Shown: positions 21,316-31,735 of the stretch, piece by piece
Position numbering within the stretch: the stretch's first letter is position 1
How the letters are laid out: each line of letters begins with the position of its first letter
Assembly (NCBI RefSeq): GCF_036898095.1
Contig: NC_090731.1
Coordinates: 140,718,427-140,782,426 of the forward strand
Length of the DNA: 64,000 bases
Origin: Palaemon carinicauda
Taxonomy: Eukaryota > Arthropoda > Malacostraca > Decapoda > Palaemonidae
Direction of reading: 5' to 3'
Translations under genes and position numbers: made by a program
The notes under the pieces: model-generated
The model's input: the letters and a program-made list of their open reading frames with translations, nothing else
Database searches by the model: none
Told to the model about the DNA's origin: nothing

Positions 21316-23533
21316 AAAGATAAGATAAATTTCGATATGATTAGAAATCTAGCCCCTTTAGCTAAAGCATATCTATTGGATTTTTACAATCATCTTTGGA
21401 CCAAACACCTATTTCCAAAGGCATGGAAACATGCAATATTAATACCAATAGTAAAGGCAGGGAAAGATCCAAGTAATCCAGACAATTACAGACCAATTTC
21501 ATTAACCAGTTGCATATGTAAATTACTGGAAAAAATGGTAAATTATAGACTAAATTGGTGTTTACGTCGCAATAATATTCTATCAACTTCTCAATTTGGC
21601 TCACAATCAGAACGATCTTCTTTGGATTGACTTTCACACTTAGAAAATTATATACGTAGAGGCTTTGAACGAAAACAGATCACAATAGCCATATTTTTTG
21701 ATATTCAAAAGGCATATGATACAACGTGGAGACACTCGATACTAAGATCCTTACATCAGAATGGTTTTCGAGGACACCTTCCTATTTTTATTAGAAATTT
21801 TATTGGTGGAAGAACGTTTCAAACTCGTATTGATAACATTTACTTCGAATCTTTTAATCTTGACAGTGGTGTACCGCAAGGCAGTGTTTTAAGCGGGACT
21901 CTTTTTGCATTGGCAATTAACGACATTGTTAATCAAATGCCACAAGGAGTGCAAAGTAGTCTATATGTAGATGACTTTGCAATTTACTATTCCTCCGATA
22001 GCCTGCGTCATTTACAAAGGATTCTAAATAGTGCCACTAGAAAAATACTAGCGTGGACCGTATCTGTTGGTTTTAGACTTTCGGCAGAAAAAACTCAAGC
22101 CATAATGTTTTATAAAGATAGTAGATGGAAGCAAAACCAAGATATCAATCTAACATTGGGCAACGTACAAATCCAATTTCAAGATAAGGTAAAGTTTTTG
22201 GGACTAATTTTTGACACCCATTTGAATTGGAAAGCACATGTATCATACATCAAATCCAAATGTAACAGTGCTCTTAATTTAATGAGGAAATTATCTCACA
22301 CAACCTGGGGTGCAAGGAGATCAACTTTACTAATGATGTATAAAGCATTAGTATTATCAAGAATTGATTATGGTAGCCCAATTTATGGTTCAGGATCAGA
22401 AGCAACTTTGAAATCTTTAGATCCAATACACACTCGAGGCCTGAGAATTTGTAGCGGAGCATTTAGATCATCCCCAAATCTCTCAGTTTTATGTGAAATT
22501 GGAGAACCCCCATTGTCTTTGCATCGGGATTTTGTAACAATGCGGAGTGCATTGAAAATTTTATCCACTATTTCTCCAACAAAAAAGCTTTTTAATGAGA
22601 GGGACATATTTATAAACAGCCATGAACCACCATTCCCAATTAGGGCAAACAGACTGTTACAATCAACAAACGTTAAAGTGAATCTTATCCAACCATCTTT
22701 ATTTCCCCCACCTTGGATTATGACAAGGACAAGAATCTGTTCTCATCTGTTTTATTTATCAAAAAAATTCACTTATACTCCGAGTCACCACAAGCAAATT
22801 ACCATAGAACATATTCAGAGAAAAGGTCCTCACTATGCAATATATACTGATGGTTCTAAATCCCCAATGGGTACTGGATGTGCTGCAGTATCTTTAGATG
22901 GAACACAACAATTATCGTTGCCAAAAGAATCATCAGTATTTACATCAGAGTTATATGCCATTTTACAAGCAATCAATATGATTAAAACCATTGAAGACAG
23001 GAAGAATTTTAAATTTGTCTTCTATTCAGATTCTCAAAGTGCCATAGTGGCCCTTAAAAACTATACTCATAGGAACCACTTGATCCTAAGAATTAAAGAC
23101 CTTATAAGTAAATTATCTTCTCAGTGTGTAAGTGTCGAGTTATGCTGGATACCGGCTCATGTTGGAGTTGTTGGTAATGAAAAGGCGGATGCTGCTGCTA
23201 AAGAAGCCATTAAATTACCTCAACAAAACATTGACCTCCCAGTTGGAGATTTGATTACATTATTAAGGCATTTCATATTGGAAAAATGGCAGAATGTTTG
23301 GAATAATGTGCCAGAAAATAATAAATTAAGGCAAATTAAACCGAAGGTTGCTCCTTGGGATTCCTCGACACAAAAGAACAAGAGAACAGAAGTAATTTTA
23401 ACCAGATTACGAATTGGGCACTCGAGATTAACCCATGAATTTTTAATGAGTACACCTCATGGCACTGTTCCAAGGTGCAGTGAGTGTGATACTTTTTTAT
23501 CTATTAAACATATATTTTCGGTTTGTAAAGTTT

Positions 23534-23623
<90 letters not shown>

Positions 23624-23731
23624 TGTTTTGGTCAGAAAACTTTTTCTGAAATTTTAACTGAATCAAGTAATTTTTCTGTTTCTAGAATTTTAACCTTTTT
23701 AAGGAATTCACGTATTATTGATAGAATCTAA
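21316..23731 (+). pseudogene. LINE ORF2 fragment (RT, RNase H) broken by a stop and a (GA)n expansion
   Basis: The frame reads RT from DMIRNLAPLAKAYLLDFYNH, with FFDIQKAYDTTWRHS, SGVPQGSVLSGTLFALAIND and YVDDFAIYY. RNase H follows (YTDGSKSPMGTGCA, ELYAILQAINMI, YSDSQSAIVAL, WIPAHVGVVGNEKADAAAK). A TGA at 21628-21630 interrupts it in frame. Near 23540 the coding sequence enters 81 bp of GA repeats and leaves in another frame, where the expected C terminus (FGQKTFSEILTESSNFSV) continues to 23731. The endonuclease is absent by truncation. Confidence 0.87.
23540..23620. repeat. (GA)n microsatellite inside a LINE ORF
   Basis: About 40 uninterrupted GA units lie within the ORF2 C-terminal region. 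LINE coding sequence can be recognised on both sides. Confidence 0.97.
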
Positions 23732-24064
23732 ATTTTTACCTAAGTTTTTTTACTAATTCTTTTTAAATTACATAGATTTAATATATTTTTAATTATTTTC
23801 ATCACTCAGATTTCATATATATATACTTATATGTATATATCTATTCATCCATCTATTCACCCATATTTAGAATATTTAAAGATTATAAGTATATACTGTA
23901 TATACATATATATTATTCTTTTTTTTTTCATTTATTTTTTTTCCTTATAAATTGAATTTTTGATAATCTTATATTTCTTTATATCCCGATTTTTTTTCGG
24001 GCCAGCCCTGTGAGAGTCAAGCTTGACTCATTGGGCTGGTAAAACTCCTTCTTTTAATAATAAT

Positions 24065-24371
24065 AAAGGGATATTGATTTCGGATTATTGGTGAGTTCTG
24101 TATACCCACACGCACCGTTATACCATATATATAAAATAATCTGTTGTTATTTTTGTCTGTTTTAGTGTTAAGTCTATGTTTAGTGATGTGTGATTTTTTT
24201 GGTTGCGTTTAATTTGTAAGTAATATAGTTTTAAGGCTATGTTTTGTTTTACTGTTCCCTTTGTGCAACAGTCCAGTTGACATAAAAGTAAGGGGAAAGT
24301 TTGTGTTGTGGAACAATTTGTATGTCTAAGTGATCAAGGTGTGTGGGGTTTTGTGTTTGTTTACATCCCAC
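24065..24371. other. unidentified insert, right part
   Basis: About 300 bp of T-rich sequence follows the truncated LINE before DIRS-B RT resumes. With 20886-21314 it makes an insert of about 0.73 kb that received the LINE. No features are recognised. Confidence 0.45.
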
Positions 24372-24830
24372 CACACTTCCAGTTCCCAATCCATCCATCT
24401 TCAAGGAAGTACATATGATTCAGCCTAGACTACAGGAAATATCAGTTCAAGGTGCTGTGCATGGTCTTTCCGCAACACCTCAAGTCTTCCTCTCAATGAC
24501 TCTCATAGCTCCCCTATGGCATTCTGCAGAATGGATACCGGACCTTCTGCAACTCCTGACAGTGTCTCCAAGAGAACTCCCTCCACGACATGATCTACTC
24601 AGACAACCACATGCCAACATTTTCCACAAAACCATAGCTTCGCCACAACTTCACGCCTGGAGACTATTCAGCATCTCCTCACTCAGAGAGGATTTTCGCA
24701 ACAAGTTGTGTGCAGAATGTTTGGATACCTGCAGAAATCATCAGCAGCACTCTATCAGGCAAAGTGGAAAGTCTTCTGTGGTTGGTAGCAAGGAAGGGGG
24801 TATCTCTCCTCTTGATGCCACTATTTGAGT
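24372..24830 (+). pseudogene. DIRS-B RT-RNase H remnant with internal deletion
   Basis: It resumes with the RT segment PIHPSSRKYI, then YQFKVLCM-like sequence and TPQVF. It jumps directly to the post-RNase H segment MTLIAPLWHSAEWIPDLLQL, LLRQPHANIFHKTIASPQLH. The catalytic YxDD box and the whole RNase H are missing, a deletion of roughly 1 kb relative to F. Confidence 0.75.
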
Positions 24831-25689
24831 AATAGTGGACTTCCTCATGTATTTTCAGTCTCGGCGGTTAAAGGCTATTGCTCAGCCTTAATCCTCGCCC
24901 TTAGACTCAACGGAATGGACATTTCCTCATTGCTAGAAGTTTCCTTACTCATACTGAATTATGAACTTACCTGTCCTCAGTCTGAAGTGAGATCTCCCCC
25001 ATGGAATGTGGTTTTAAGTTCTCAGGTATGTAAAGAGACCTCCCTATGAACCATTACGCCAGGCAACAGATCGCCACCTCACTTGGAAGACGGTGTTCAT
25101 ACTAGCTTTGGTTTCGGCCAAGCGAGTCAGTGAAAACTTCATGGTCTCTCATACGACATCGCCCATTCAAGGGATGGGGAGAGGCAACATTAGGTTTCGT
25201 CCCTGAATTTGCAGCCATGACTCAGAATCCGGGAGTAGCGGATCCCCGATTCGACTCATTGCGGATTTAGTCTCTCCGTTCTGTAACTGATGACCCTGAA
25301 CATCTGTTACTGTGCCCAGTGAGGATTTTGAGGCTGTATTTCAAAAGAACAGCCACAGCCTGTCCCCGTGTGCCTGCACTTTTTGTCAGCACAGGGAGAA
25401 ACAAGAGGAGGCTCACTAAAAACACCATCTCTGTCTGTATTCGGAAGGTCATAGACCATGCCCTGAAGCCAGACCCCCCTCCTTCATGTCTCCCCGGAGC
25501 TCAGGATGTCAGGGGCGTAGCTACATCTCTGGCATTCAAGAGAAACTTTTCAGTGACACAGGTTCTATAGGCTGGGGCATGGAAATGTCAAAATAAGTTC
25601 ACAGCCCACTACCTGCAAGACGTGACACACAGGAGGCTCGATTTGTTCTCTGTCTGCTCTGTGGTGGCTGCACAACAGCTGGTATAATA
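24831..25689 (+). pseudogene. DIRS-B tyrosine recombinase remnant
   Basis: Fragments in changing frames follow the recombinase order: a VDFLMYFQ core-binding piece, then RHLTWKTVFILALVSAKRVSE-like sequence near 25.1 kb, then LRLYFKRTATACPRVPALFV, KNTISVCIRKVI and QDVRGVATSLAFKRNFSVT, where the HxxR histidine reads Q. After a stop at 25568 comes FTAHYLQDVTHRRLDLF with the tyrosine. It ends near 25689 and is non-functional. Confidence 0.72.
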
Positions 25690-26171
25690 CCTCAAGCTCT
25701 TTACTGGACAAGTAGCAGAAGGTTGAGGGCACTGTTACCTGGTTTTTGTCTGCGTGAATGAAAAGGTTTGACTGGCTCTTATTCTTTTCTTCATCCTCCC
25801 CTCTCTTGGGGAAAGCAGCATCCTGGAGTCTCTGCACAAGCTGACCTCAAACCACTGCAGGTAAACCATGGTTCTTTGTGTACTTAGAATTAAGCTAATA
25901 CTGTTGCGTCCCCATACCCTGGCGAGGTGATATTGGAAAAGTCCTGGTTATTACAGTTTTTCCTACAAAGACTCGGAATAACTTTTACCTAGACAGTCAC
26001 ACTTCTAAATATCAAAACACACAGCTGGCGTTGACCCCGAACCTTGCTTAGCAAGTTTTAGCGAGGTGCAGGGACTCCTTATTTTTGGTACAAACCTATT
26101 CAAAATAAGGAGCCCTGGGGTAAAGCCAAAAAACCAGATTGGCAGGGACGTCCACCCTCCTAATGAGTGTG
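25690..26171 (+). other. DIRS-B 3' non-coding region
   Basis: No frame is supported here. A short inverted pair near 26.06-26.11 kb (GGACTCCTTATTTT and AAAATAAGGAGCCC) could form a hairpin. Confidence 0.5.
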
Positions 26172-26509
26172 TCACCCCTTATAAATAGCCTAGGTTTGTA
26201 TTCCAGTCACGGAACAAATGACAAATTCGTAGATAATGTGTATTTTTCCGAACAATACAAACCTTTAGTTATTCATACAAACTTACCCGCCAGCCCTATC
26301 TCCAAGCAAAGTGAGCTAAATCACAGATGTGTGAGCGGGAGCGGTAGCAAGCTACCTCCCCTACCCTTGCTAAGTAGCGGAATGGGTAGTTAATCCTTGC
26401 TAAAATTTTAATGGCTCGTCCTTTCATCTTCGTTGAAAGTAATAACCCCTAATAAATAGCTAAAGGTTTTTATCGTTAGGAAAAATACAAATTATATACA
26501 AGTTTGTCA
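26172..26509 (+). repeat. DIRS-B internal complementary region and right ITR
   Basis: 26172-26212 is complementary to the outer left end (from 11811). From 26213 the sequence is complementary to the outer right end (about 26450-26509). The halves meet at GGAACAAATGAC, a junction shared with elements C and nearly with D. The right ITR body, about 26350-26480, pairs with 11830-11930. Confidence 0.82.
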
Positions 26510-26807
26510 CATTACCTGGTATGGGATTACATGATACAGTATTACCATCATGGCTTAAACTTGCACTTATTTGTCTTAGTGTATTATCTAAATTGGCCGC
26601 ATCATCATCATTGCTACTATAAAAATCAGTATTATTATGGGGTTCTTTATAATCATTCCAAAACTCTATCTCCTTTTCATTTCCAAAGTTAATTTTTCAT
26701 ATGAGTCACATTTCTCTCTATATTCCCTCAGTGCTTTCTACTTGCACGTTATTAACTTTTTTTTCAATCTCTTGATAAGGTTCACTACAGGAATTTCATG
26801 AGAACTT
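26510..26807 (-). other. spacer with possible minus-strand gypsy-related coding remnant
   Basis: Between DIRS-B and DIRS-C the minus strand carries short open pieces (VNLIKRLKKKL, LREYREKCDSYEKL and FWNDYKEPHNNTDFYSSN in differing frames). They may belong to the same minus-strand LTR element whose integrase lies at 34.1-34.5 kb, but no diagnostic motif is visible. Confidence 0.3.
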
Positions 26808-26990
26808 ATTTGTTCCTACACTAAATACAAACCCTCATTCTTTACTATAGGAGAGATATTCAAGCGCGAGCTGGAAAATACGGCAGAAAAACCTTAACAA
26901 GGTCGTTAACGACCGGACAGTTAATTACCCACCTGTCAGTGGTGGGGGACCGCCGGTCAGTAGCTGCTGTTTACCTTTAATCGAATTCTA
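26808..26990 (+). repeat. DIRS-C left inverted terminal repeat
   Basis: The sequence through CCTTAACAAGGTCGTTAACG and GGTGGGGGACCGCCGGTC is complementary to 33860-34020 almost without change. The outer 45 bases are complementary to the first half of the ICR (33710-33755). Confidence 0.87.
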
Positions 26991-27089
26991 GCCGTCGCAG
27001 TGGTAACACCACTGCTCCTGCTTTATTTGCTGGCAGACTAGCTTTTTTTTTTTTGAGTTTTGATTAATCCTTTTTCTTTTTCTTTGTAG

Positions 27090-28330
27090 ATGATGTCTTC
27101 TATTTTGAGGAAGTGTTCATGGTGCCTTTATGTCACCGCTGGATGTGGATCCTCTTTCCCTATGCCCCGTTACGGAGGTCATGGGTGTTCTGCTACCCTG
27201 CAGAGGATGGGTTCCCCTGCCAAGTATGTAGAAGTGGTCTTCACAGTACCTCCTCCTCCTCCTCCTCCTCCTCCTCCTCCTCCTCCTCCTCCTCCTCCTC
27301 CTCCTCCTCCTCCTCCCTTCATTGTCCTCCCCCTCCTCCTCCTCCTCCCTTTATTGTCCTCCCCTCTTCGGAGACTAGGAGGGGGAGATAGAGAAGAGGA
27401 AGAGGAGAGATCGCACTCCTTTGCCCAGTCGTTCTCTCCGGAGTCACAGGCGACATAGGAGGAGACATAATCGTTCTTGCTCTTCCTCGCCTTCTGTCTC
27501 TTCACGAGATGTCTTGCCACTAGCCTAAGCGCTCTCGTCACAAACTTAAGAGCGCTTCCTTCTTACCCTAACATAGGGCATCAAGAGCGTATGCGCATGT
27601 TGGCGCATACGCTCCAACAAGAGCATAACTCCATCACACGCCATGCGCTCACCTGCGCACAAACTCCTGCGTGCCGCCAATCTTCTGCGCAATGGCACTC
27701 TCCTGCGCACCAGCGCCCTCCTATGTGCTCCCGCGTGCCAACATTCTCCTGCACATGCGCATACGCGCCCAACACCATCCTATGCGACAGGTAAAACATG
27801 CGCGTCAACTTTCTACTGTTAGAAGGTCTTCTGACAAGGCAGCCATGCTGCCTTCTCCCGCAGCGCCAGTGCTTACCAACCTGCTAGTGCTTTGCAACAC
27901 GCCAGCGCATATCAATGCACCAGCACTTACTGGCGCACCAGCCTCCTCCCGCATCCGCAAGGATATGCGCGCACGCCCATATGATTCCTCTGCGTGCGCG
28001 CTCCCTACGGCTGGCACAGACGTGTGAGATAACTCTCCCGCACGCCCGTTTACGCCTTCACCTAGATATTCTCACCAAAGAGACAGGCGAAATAGGAAGA
28101 TACGTTATCATTCTCGCTCTTTCTTGCCTTCTGTCTCTCCCCGAGACTTCCTGCCTCGAGATTATATACACTCGTGCCACAAACCTGAGAAGAACGATCC
28201 CTCTCGTCATCGTTCTGCCTCGCTGTCGTCGTCGTGCAAGGAATCATCTAAGAAACCAGGAGCGCGGCCAAGGGCAAAGCACGTCCTAACCTCGAACCTT
28301 CTTCTTCGCATATTAGTTTGAGGGTCTCCG
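27090..28330 (+). pseudogene. DIRS-C gag-like region, N-terminal part
   Basis: The first ATG after the ITR is at 27090. The region then holds a (TCC)n tract, an Arg/Ser-rich segment that occurs twice at about 600-bp spacing (near 27.43-27.53 and 28.08-28.15 kb, both ending in SVSSRD or SVSPRD type sequence), and CACCAGCGC-type repeats like those in DIRS-B. Frames are broken. The Gag assignment is by position and by similarity of repeats to DIRS-B. Confidence 0.5.
27249..27317. repeat. (TCC)n microsatellite
   Basis: About 22 uninterrupted CCT/TCC units, followed by a shorter interrupted run to about 27348. Depending on frame it would encode Pro, Ser or Leu runs. Confidence 0.97.
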
Positions 28331-28559
28331 TCCGCTCTAGAAAAAGTCAGATAGAGCGCTTCTCGTTGCTTTTCTCTCTATCTTCAGAGAGATCACTCTC
28401 GCCTTTGAATTCTCGATCTCTGACCCTTTGGGGTCTCGTGACAAGGAAACCTCGGTTTCCCGGTGCGCTATCCCTTCGTTTTCTCACAGCTAGTTGCTGA
28501 AACCTCAGGTTTTCGTGCATTTAGTCTCGCTGACACTTCGGTGTCTCGTGACAAGGGAG

Positions 28560-28720
28560 ACTTCCGTTTTCCCGTTGCTCTAGCCCTTCGGGTTCTCGCA
28601 ATACAAACTCTAGGGGCACGCACGTTCACGCTGAACCTTTGGGTTCTCGCAACACAACCTCTAGGGGCATGCACGATCACGCTGAACCTCCGGGTTCTCG
28701 TGACACAAGTCATCAAGAGG
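28560..28720 (+). repeat. 51-bp (17-residue) tandem repeat in DIRS-C gag
   Basis: Three near-copies contain GGGTTCTCGCAA/TGACACAA and CTCTAGGGGCAYGCACG. In one frame they read HAEPLGSRNTTSRGMHD and variants, a 17-residue period that keeps phase. Weaker related units extend upstream to about 28.43 kb. Confidence 0.78.
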
Positions 28721-29479
28721 TCAGAGAGTCTTCGGACTCTTGTCACGCGGATTGTTCGCGTATGCCCATACAACACTACGCCCATAACAATCAGGAGTTT
28801 TACTCTTATGGCAGAGTCTTTAGACTCCAGTCATGCAGGTGTTCGCACACAATTAGCGCTACACACGCAAATCTCCGATCATACTCTCGCGGGGTCAATC
28901 CCTCGCTCCCATGTTTCATACAGGACAACCTCCCTAATTCCTTTGCTGCCTATGAGTTAAGGATTTCGAGTCTCTTGGAAACCTCGAAAGAAGATACAGG
29001 GGTTCGCCCCTTCTTCTCTTCGGTTGAGAGCAGAAGGGAAAAGGGAAACGTGTTAGAGAGACTAAAAGAAAACATCCAGATAGCAGCGACGTAGAACGCG
29101 ATGCCGAGGGCTTCGGCCGCTCTGTTCGTTATCCTGCGCTTCATGTGGCAGCTCATGAGCTGCCCATGTTACGAGGTAACACTCGTTGTCAACCTGCAAC
29201 TTGATCAACTTATGGGGAAACTTAAATTGCTGACAGGAGGTTCGCCTTCAGGGATTGAGATCCTTCCCTTATGAGGGAATGATAACCTTCGTCGGAATTG
29301 GATTGCGTGAAAGATCCATCCCCCTTCGGATGGAAAGCTTCCCCACTTCAGACAGTCAGCAACCTTCCCTCCTTCGTAAGGAGTTGCGAACAGCTCAATG
29401 AGTTTTACCTCTGCTATCTCGTCCCTGAAGACTGTGTTTTCTCCCCTGGAGCTGGGGAAAAGCAAGTCTACGGCTTTTG

Positions 29480-30440
29480 CCTCCTTCGGGGGGATTTTCT
29501 CCCTGGGAATATGCTTGGCTCAGGCGAGGTCCTTCATCGGGAGGACTTCTCACTCGTTCACAAGAGGAGATTTTTACGCCTACGTTTTTTCCATAAAACT
29601 GGGAGAAAACTTGCCTTAGGCGATGCCCTCCTTCAGAAGATCATCTCTCCTGTTCGCGAGAGAGAGATTGTTACGCCTTTGCTTTTTTCCCATAGATCTG
29701 GGGGAAAGCTTGTCTTAGGCAATGTCCTCCTTTGGGAGAACTTCTCTCGTTCGTGAGAGAGAGATTATCATGCCTTCGCTTTTTTCCCTTAGAACTGGGG
29801 GAAAGCTTGTCCTAGGCAAGGTTCTCCTTCGGGAGAACTTCTCTCTCGTTCGCGAGAGAGATTATTAAGTCTATGCTTTTTTCCCCATGAATTGGGAGAA
29901 AGCTTTTCTTGGGCCAAATCCCCCTTCGGGAGGACTCCTTTCTCGTTCACGAGAGGGAGATTTTTACGCCTACGTTTTTTCCCTAGAACTAGGAGAAAAC
30001 TTGTCTTAAGCGACGTCCTCCTTCGGGAGAACTTCTCTCTCGTCCTCGAGAGAGATTATTACGCCTATGTTTTTTTTTCCCATAGATCTGGGAGAAAGTT
30101 TGCCTTAGGCGATGCCCTCCTTTGGGAGAACTTCTCCCTCGTTCGCGAGAGAGAAATTATTAAACCTACGCTTTTCCCCATAGAGAGGGGAGAAATCTTG
30201 CCTTTGGTGATCCTTCCTTCGGGAAGACTTTTTCCTCGTTGAGAGAGAAAAGTTAATACGCCTACGCTTTTCCCCATAGGGCAGGGAGAAAGCTTGTTTT
30301 AGGCGATCTCCTTAGGGAGAACCTTCCTACCAATCACGAGAAGAAACATGTAGGAGTTTACTGATCTATGCTCCTCCCTCTTACGCTTTTTGGTTCTCCT
30401 CCAGGGGCGGAGCGAGAGCCTTGTATTAAGCGACATTCTC
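29480..30440 (+). repeat. 97-99-bp tandem repeat array, about nine to ten copies
   Basis: Units share CTCCTTCGGGAGAACTTCTC, then CTCGTTCGCGAGAG, then TACGCCTACGCTTTTTTCCC, then GGGAGAAAGCTTGTCTTAGG. Several are close to 99 bp, which would give a 33-residue protein repeat (for example LLRENFSLV..RSGRKLALGD), but unit lengths drift and the frame is lost. Each unit contains short palindromes (TTCGGGA-type and TCGTTCGCGAGA). Confidence 0.88.
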
Positions 30441-31084
30441 CTTCGGGAGAACAAATCTACCCTGCGGAGGAGTTATTTTCATCCCCTGACGTTCTCCCCC
30501 TCGTGCTGGTGGGAGACGTCTTTTTGATCCTACTGGTTCCCCTCACGTTGACCCCTCGGGGTCTCGTAACGATCACCCTTTCGCCGGGCGTGATCGGGAG
30601 CCTTTAAACTTTCGTCATGTTTATCCTACGGGTTCTCATGACCTTAGGAGTTCTTCGGGTCTCTGTCGCGTTGGACTTTCGAGTTCACACGACTTGGAAC
30701 CTTCGAGTTTCAGTTATGTGGAGTGGTCGGGCTCTCGTAACAATTAGCAATGTATGTCCGTGCACGCGCGCAATTAGCGCTATGCACGCGATCATCGTCA
30801 TTAAGAGTTTACTCTTATGACAGAGCAGCGGTCTTCACCATTACCTCCAGACACTCCGACTTGTACCATTCTTCCCCTTTTGATAAGAAAGATGCGAGGG
30901 GTAAGATATAAGGTTTGTCTGCTACTCACGTCTCCACTTTTTCCTGTAATAACACGCAAGGAATTATCGCAGCCTGAGGATTCCTCGTGAGTGCTGCCGT
31001 CGAGGGACTTAGAATCCTCCTATTTAAGGACTCTAAGAACTGTGTGTTATATCTCATGTCTCGGCGATTTGCTTCTGTCTCTTC
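30441..31084 (+). other. DIRS-C gag-like region, degenerate
   Basis: Further GGGTTCTC/GGTCTCG-type repeats extend to about 30.75 kb, then unremarkable sequence. No intact frame of note. Confidence 0.45.
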
Positions 31085-31390
31085 GACCCTTTGACTCTCC
31101 AGCCTTAGACAGGCTATGTATTGACAGTCTGGGGTTCAAGTCCCGCCCAGACTTGTTAGAGCCTTCAGTGCCTACAACCTTACCATCCTTGTAAGCTAAG
31201 GTTGGGGGGAGCCTATAGATCTATCTGCTGAATCTTCAGCAGCCACTGCCTGGCCTTCCCTGGTCCTAGCTGGGAGGGAGAGGAGGCTTGGTCGTTGACC
31301 ATATATGGTCAGTCTCTAGGACATTGTCCTAACGGCTAGTGCAATGTCACTGTCCCTCGCCTCTGCTTTTCTTGAGCGACCTATAAACCT
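31085..31390 (+). repeat. SINE-like element with a pol III B-box
   Basis: GGTTCAAGTCC at 31133-31143 matches the tRNA B-box consensus. It is followed by a conserved-looking body (GGGGGGAGCCTATAGATCTA, CTGGTCCTAGCTGGGAGGGA, ATATATGGTCAGTCTCTAGG, GCAATGTCACTGTCCCTCGC, ending CCTATAAACC). From memory, similar sequence is common in decapod transcripts; I cannot check. I found no clear A box or target duplication. Gag-like sequence resumes after it. Confidence 0.55.
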
Positions 31391-31735
31391 GGTCTGTTCT
31401 CCGAGTTCAGAGACATCAACCTTCTCCTCTGAACTTAGATCCCCTCACGGCGAGGCTCACACCAGGCTAATCCTCGAAGAGACACTCTACTCTTCCAGGC
31501 TCTTCTCAGTCACAGAAGCCTCGGCAAGGGAAGCGTCTTCAATGTCCCTTCTGGCTTGACACGTGGTCTGATACAGTCGGCTACCTTGCGAGCCATGAGG
31601 ACTTGTCAAACCAAAACTCTAGGCAGACCCTACAAGAAGTCCTAACTGCTGGGGCCAAGACAATGGTCTTCTTAACCGCTACCACAGGAACAATGTGAAG
31701 AAATTGGATCCTCAAAAGGAAGGATCAGTAGTTCC
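31391..31735 (+). pseudogene. DIRS-C gag C-terminal remnant
   Basis: The frame reads SDTVGYLASHEDLSNQNSRQ and GAKTMVFLTATTGTM, which resembles in order and spacing the C-terminal Gag segment of D (EQYRNLALSGGKAVVFLLG) and more weakly that of F. It stops at about 31697 and the recombinase follows at once. Confidence 0.5.

Larger units (their letters stand above)
21315..24064 (+). mobile_element. 5'-truncated I-clade LINE with (TAA)n tail
   Basis: AAAGGGATATTG at 21303-21314 is repeated at about 24065-24076, directly after a short TAA tail, so it is a 12-bp target duplication. The insertion starts inside the RT domain. Its protein is related to, but distinct from, the full-length LINE at 12-18 kb. 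The 3' untranslated region runs from about 23732 to 24064. Confidence 0.85.
11809..26509 (+). mobile_element. DIRS-like retrotransposon B with two nested LINE insertions
   Basis: The left inverted repeat starts at TTGTTCCG (about 11809) and the right one ends at TTTGTCA (about 26509), with an ICR at 26172-26290. Between them, in order, lie Gag (12090-12166 and 18199-20570), RT start (20570-20885), RT-RNase H end (24372-24830) and tyrosine recombinase (24831-25689). A full-length I-clade LINE interrupts Gag and a second insert, containing a truncated LINE, interrupts RT. The DIRS body without insertions is about 5 kb. All its ORFs are broken. Confidence 0.85.

Noticed and set aside
23540..23620. 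Long Arg-Glu repeat protein read from (GA)n; similar RE or LS repeats at 47.45-47.59, 54.23-54.31, 57.64-57.70 and 57.84-57.91 kb
   Set aside because: These are translations of dinucleotide microsatellites, open in several frames on both strands, not genes.
27179..27541. Poly-glycine / poly-proline / poly-serine frames
   Set aside because: They come from the (TCC)n tract and its complement.
29480..30440. CRISPR-like array
   Set aside because: There are no unique spacers; units are contiguous, diverged and long, and the context is a eukaryotic retrotransposon.
31100..31180. tRNA gene
   Set aside because: Only a B-box is present; no cloverleaf or A box could be drawn, so it is called SINE-like.
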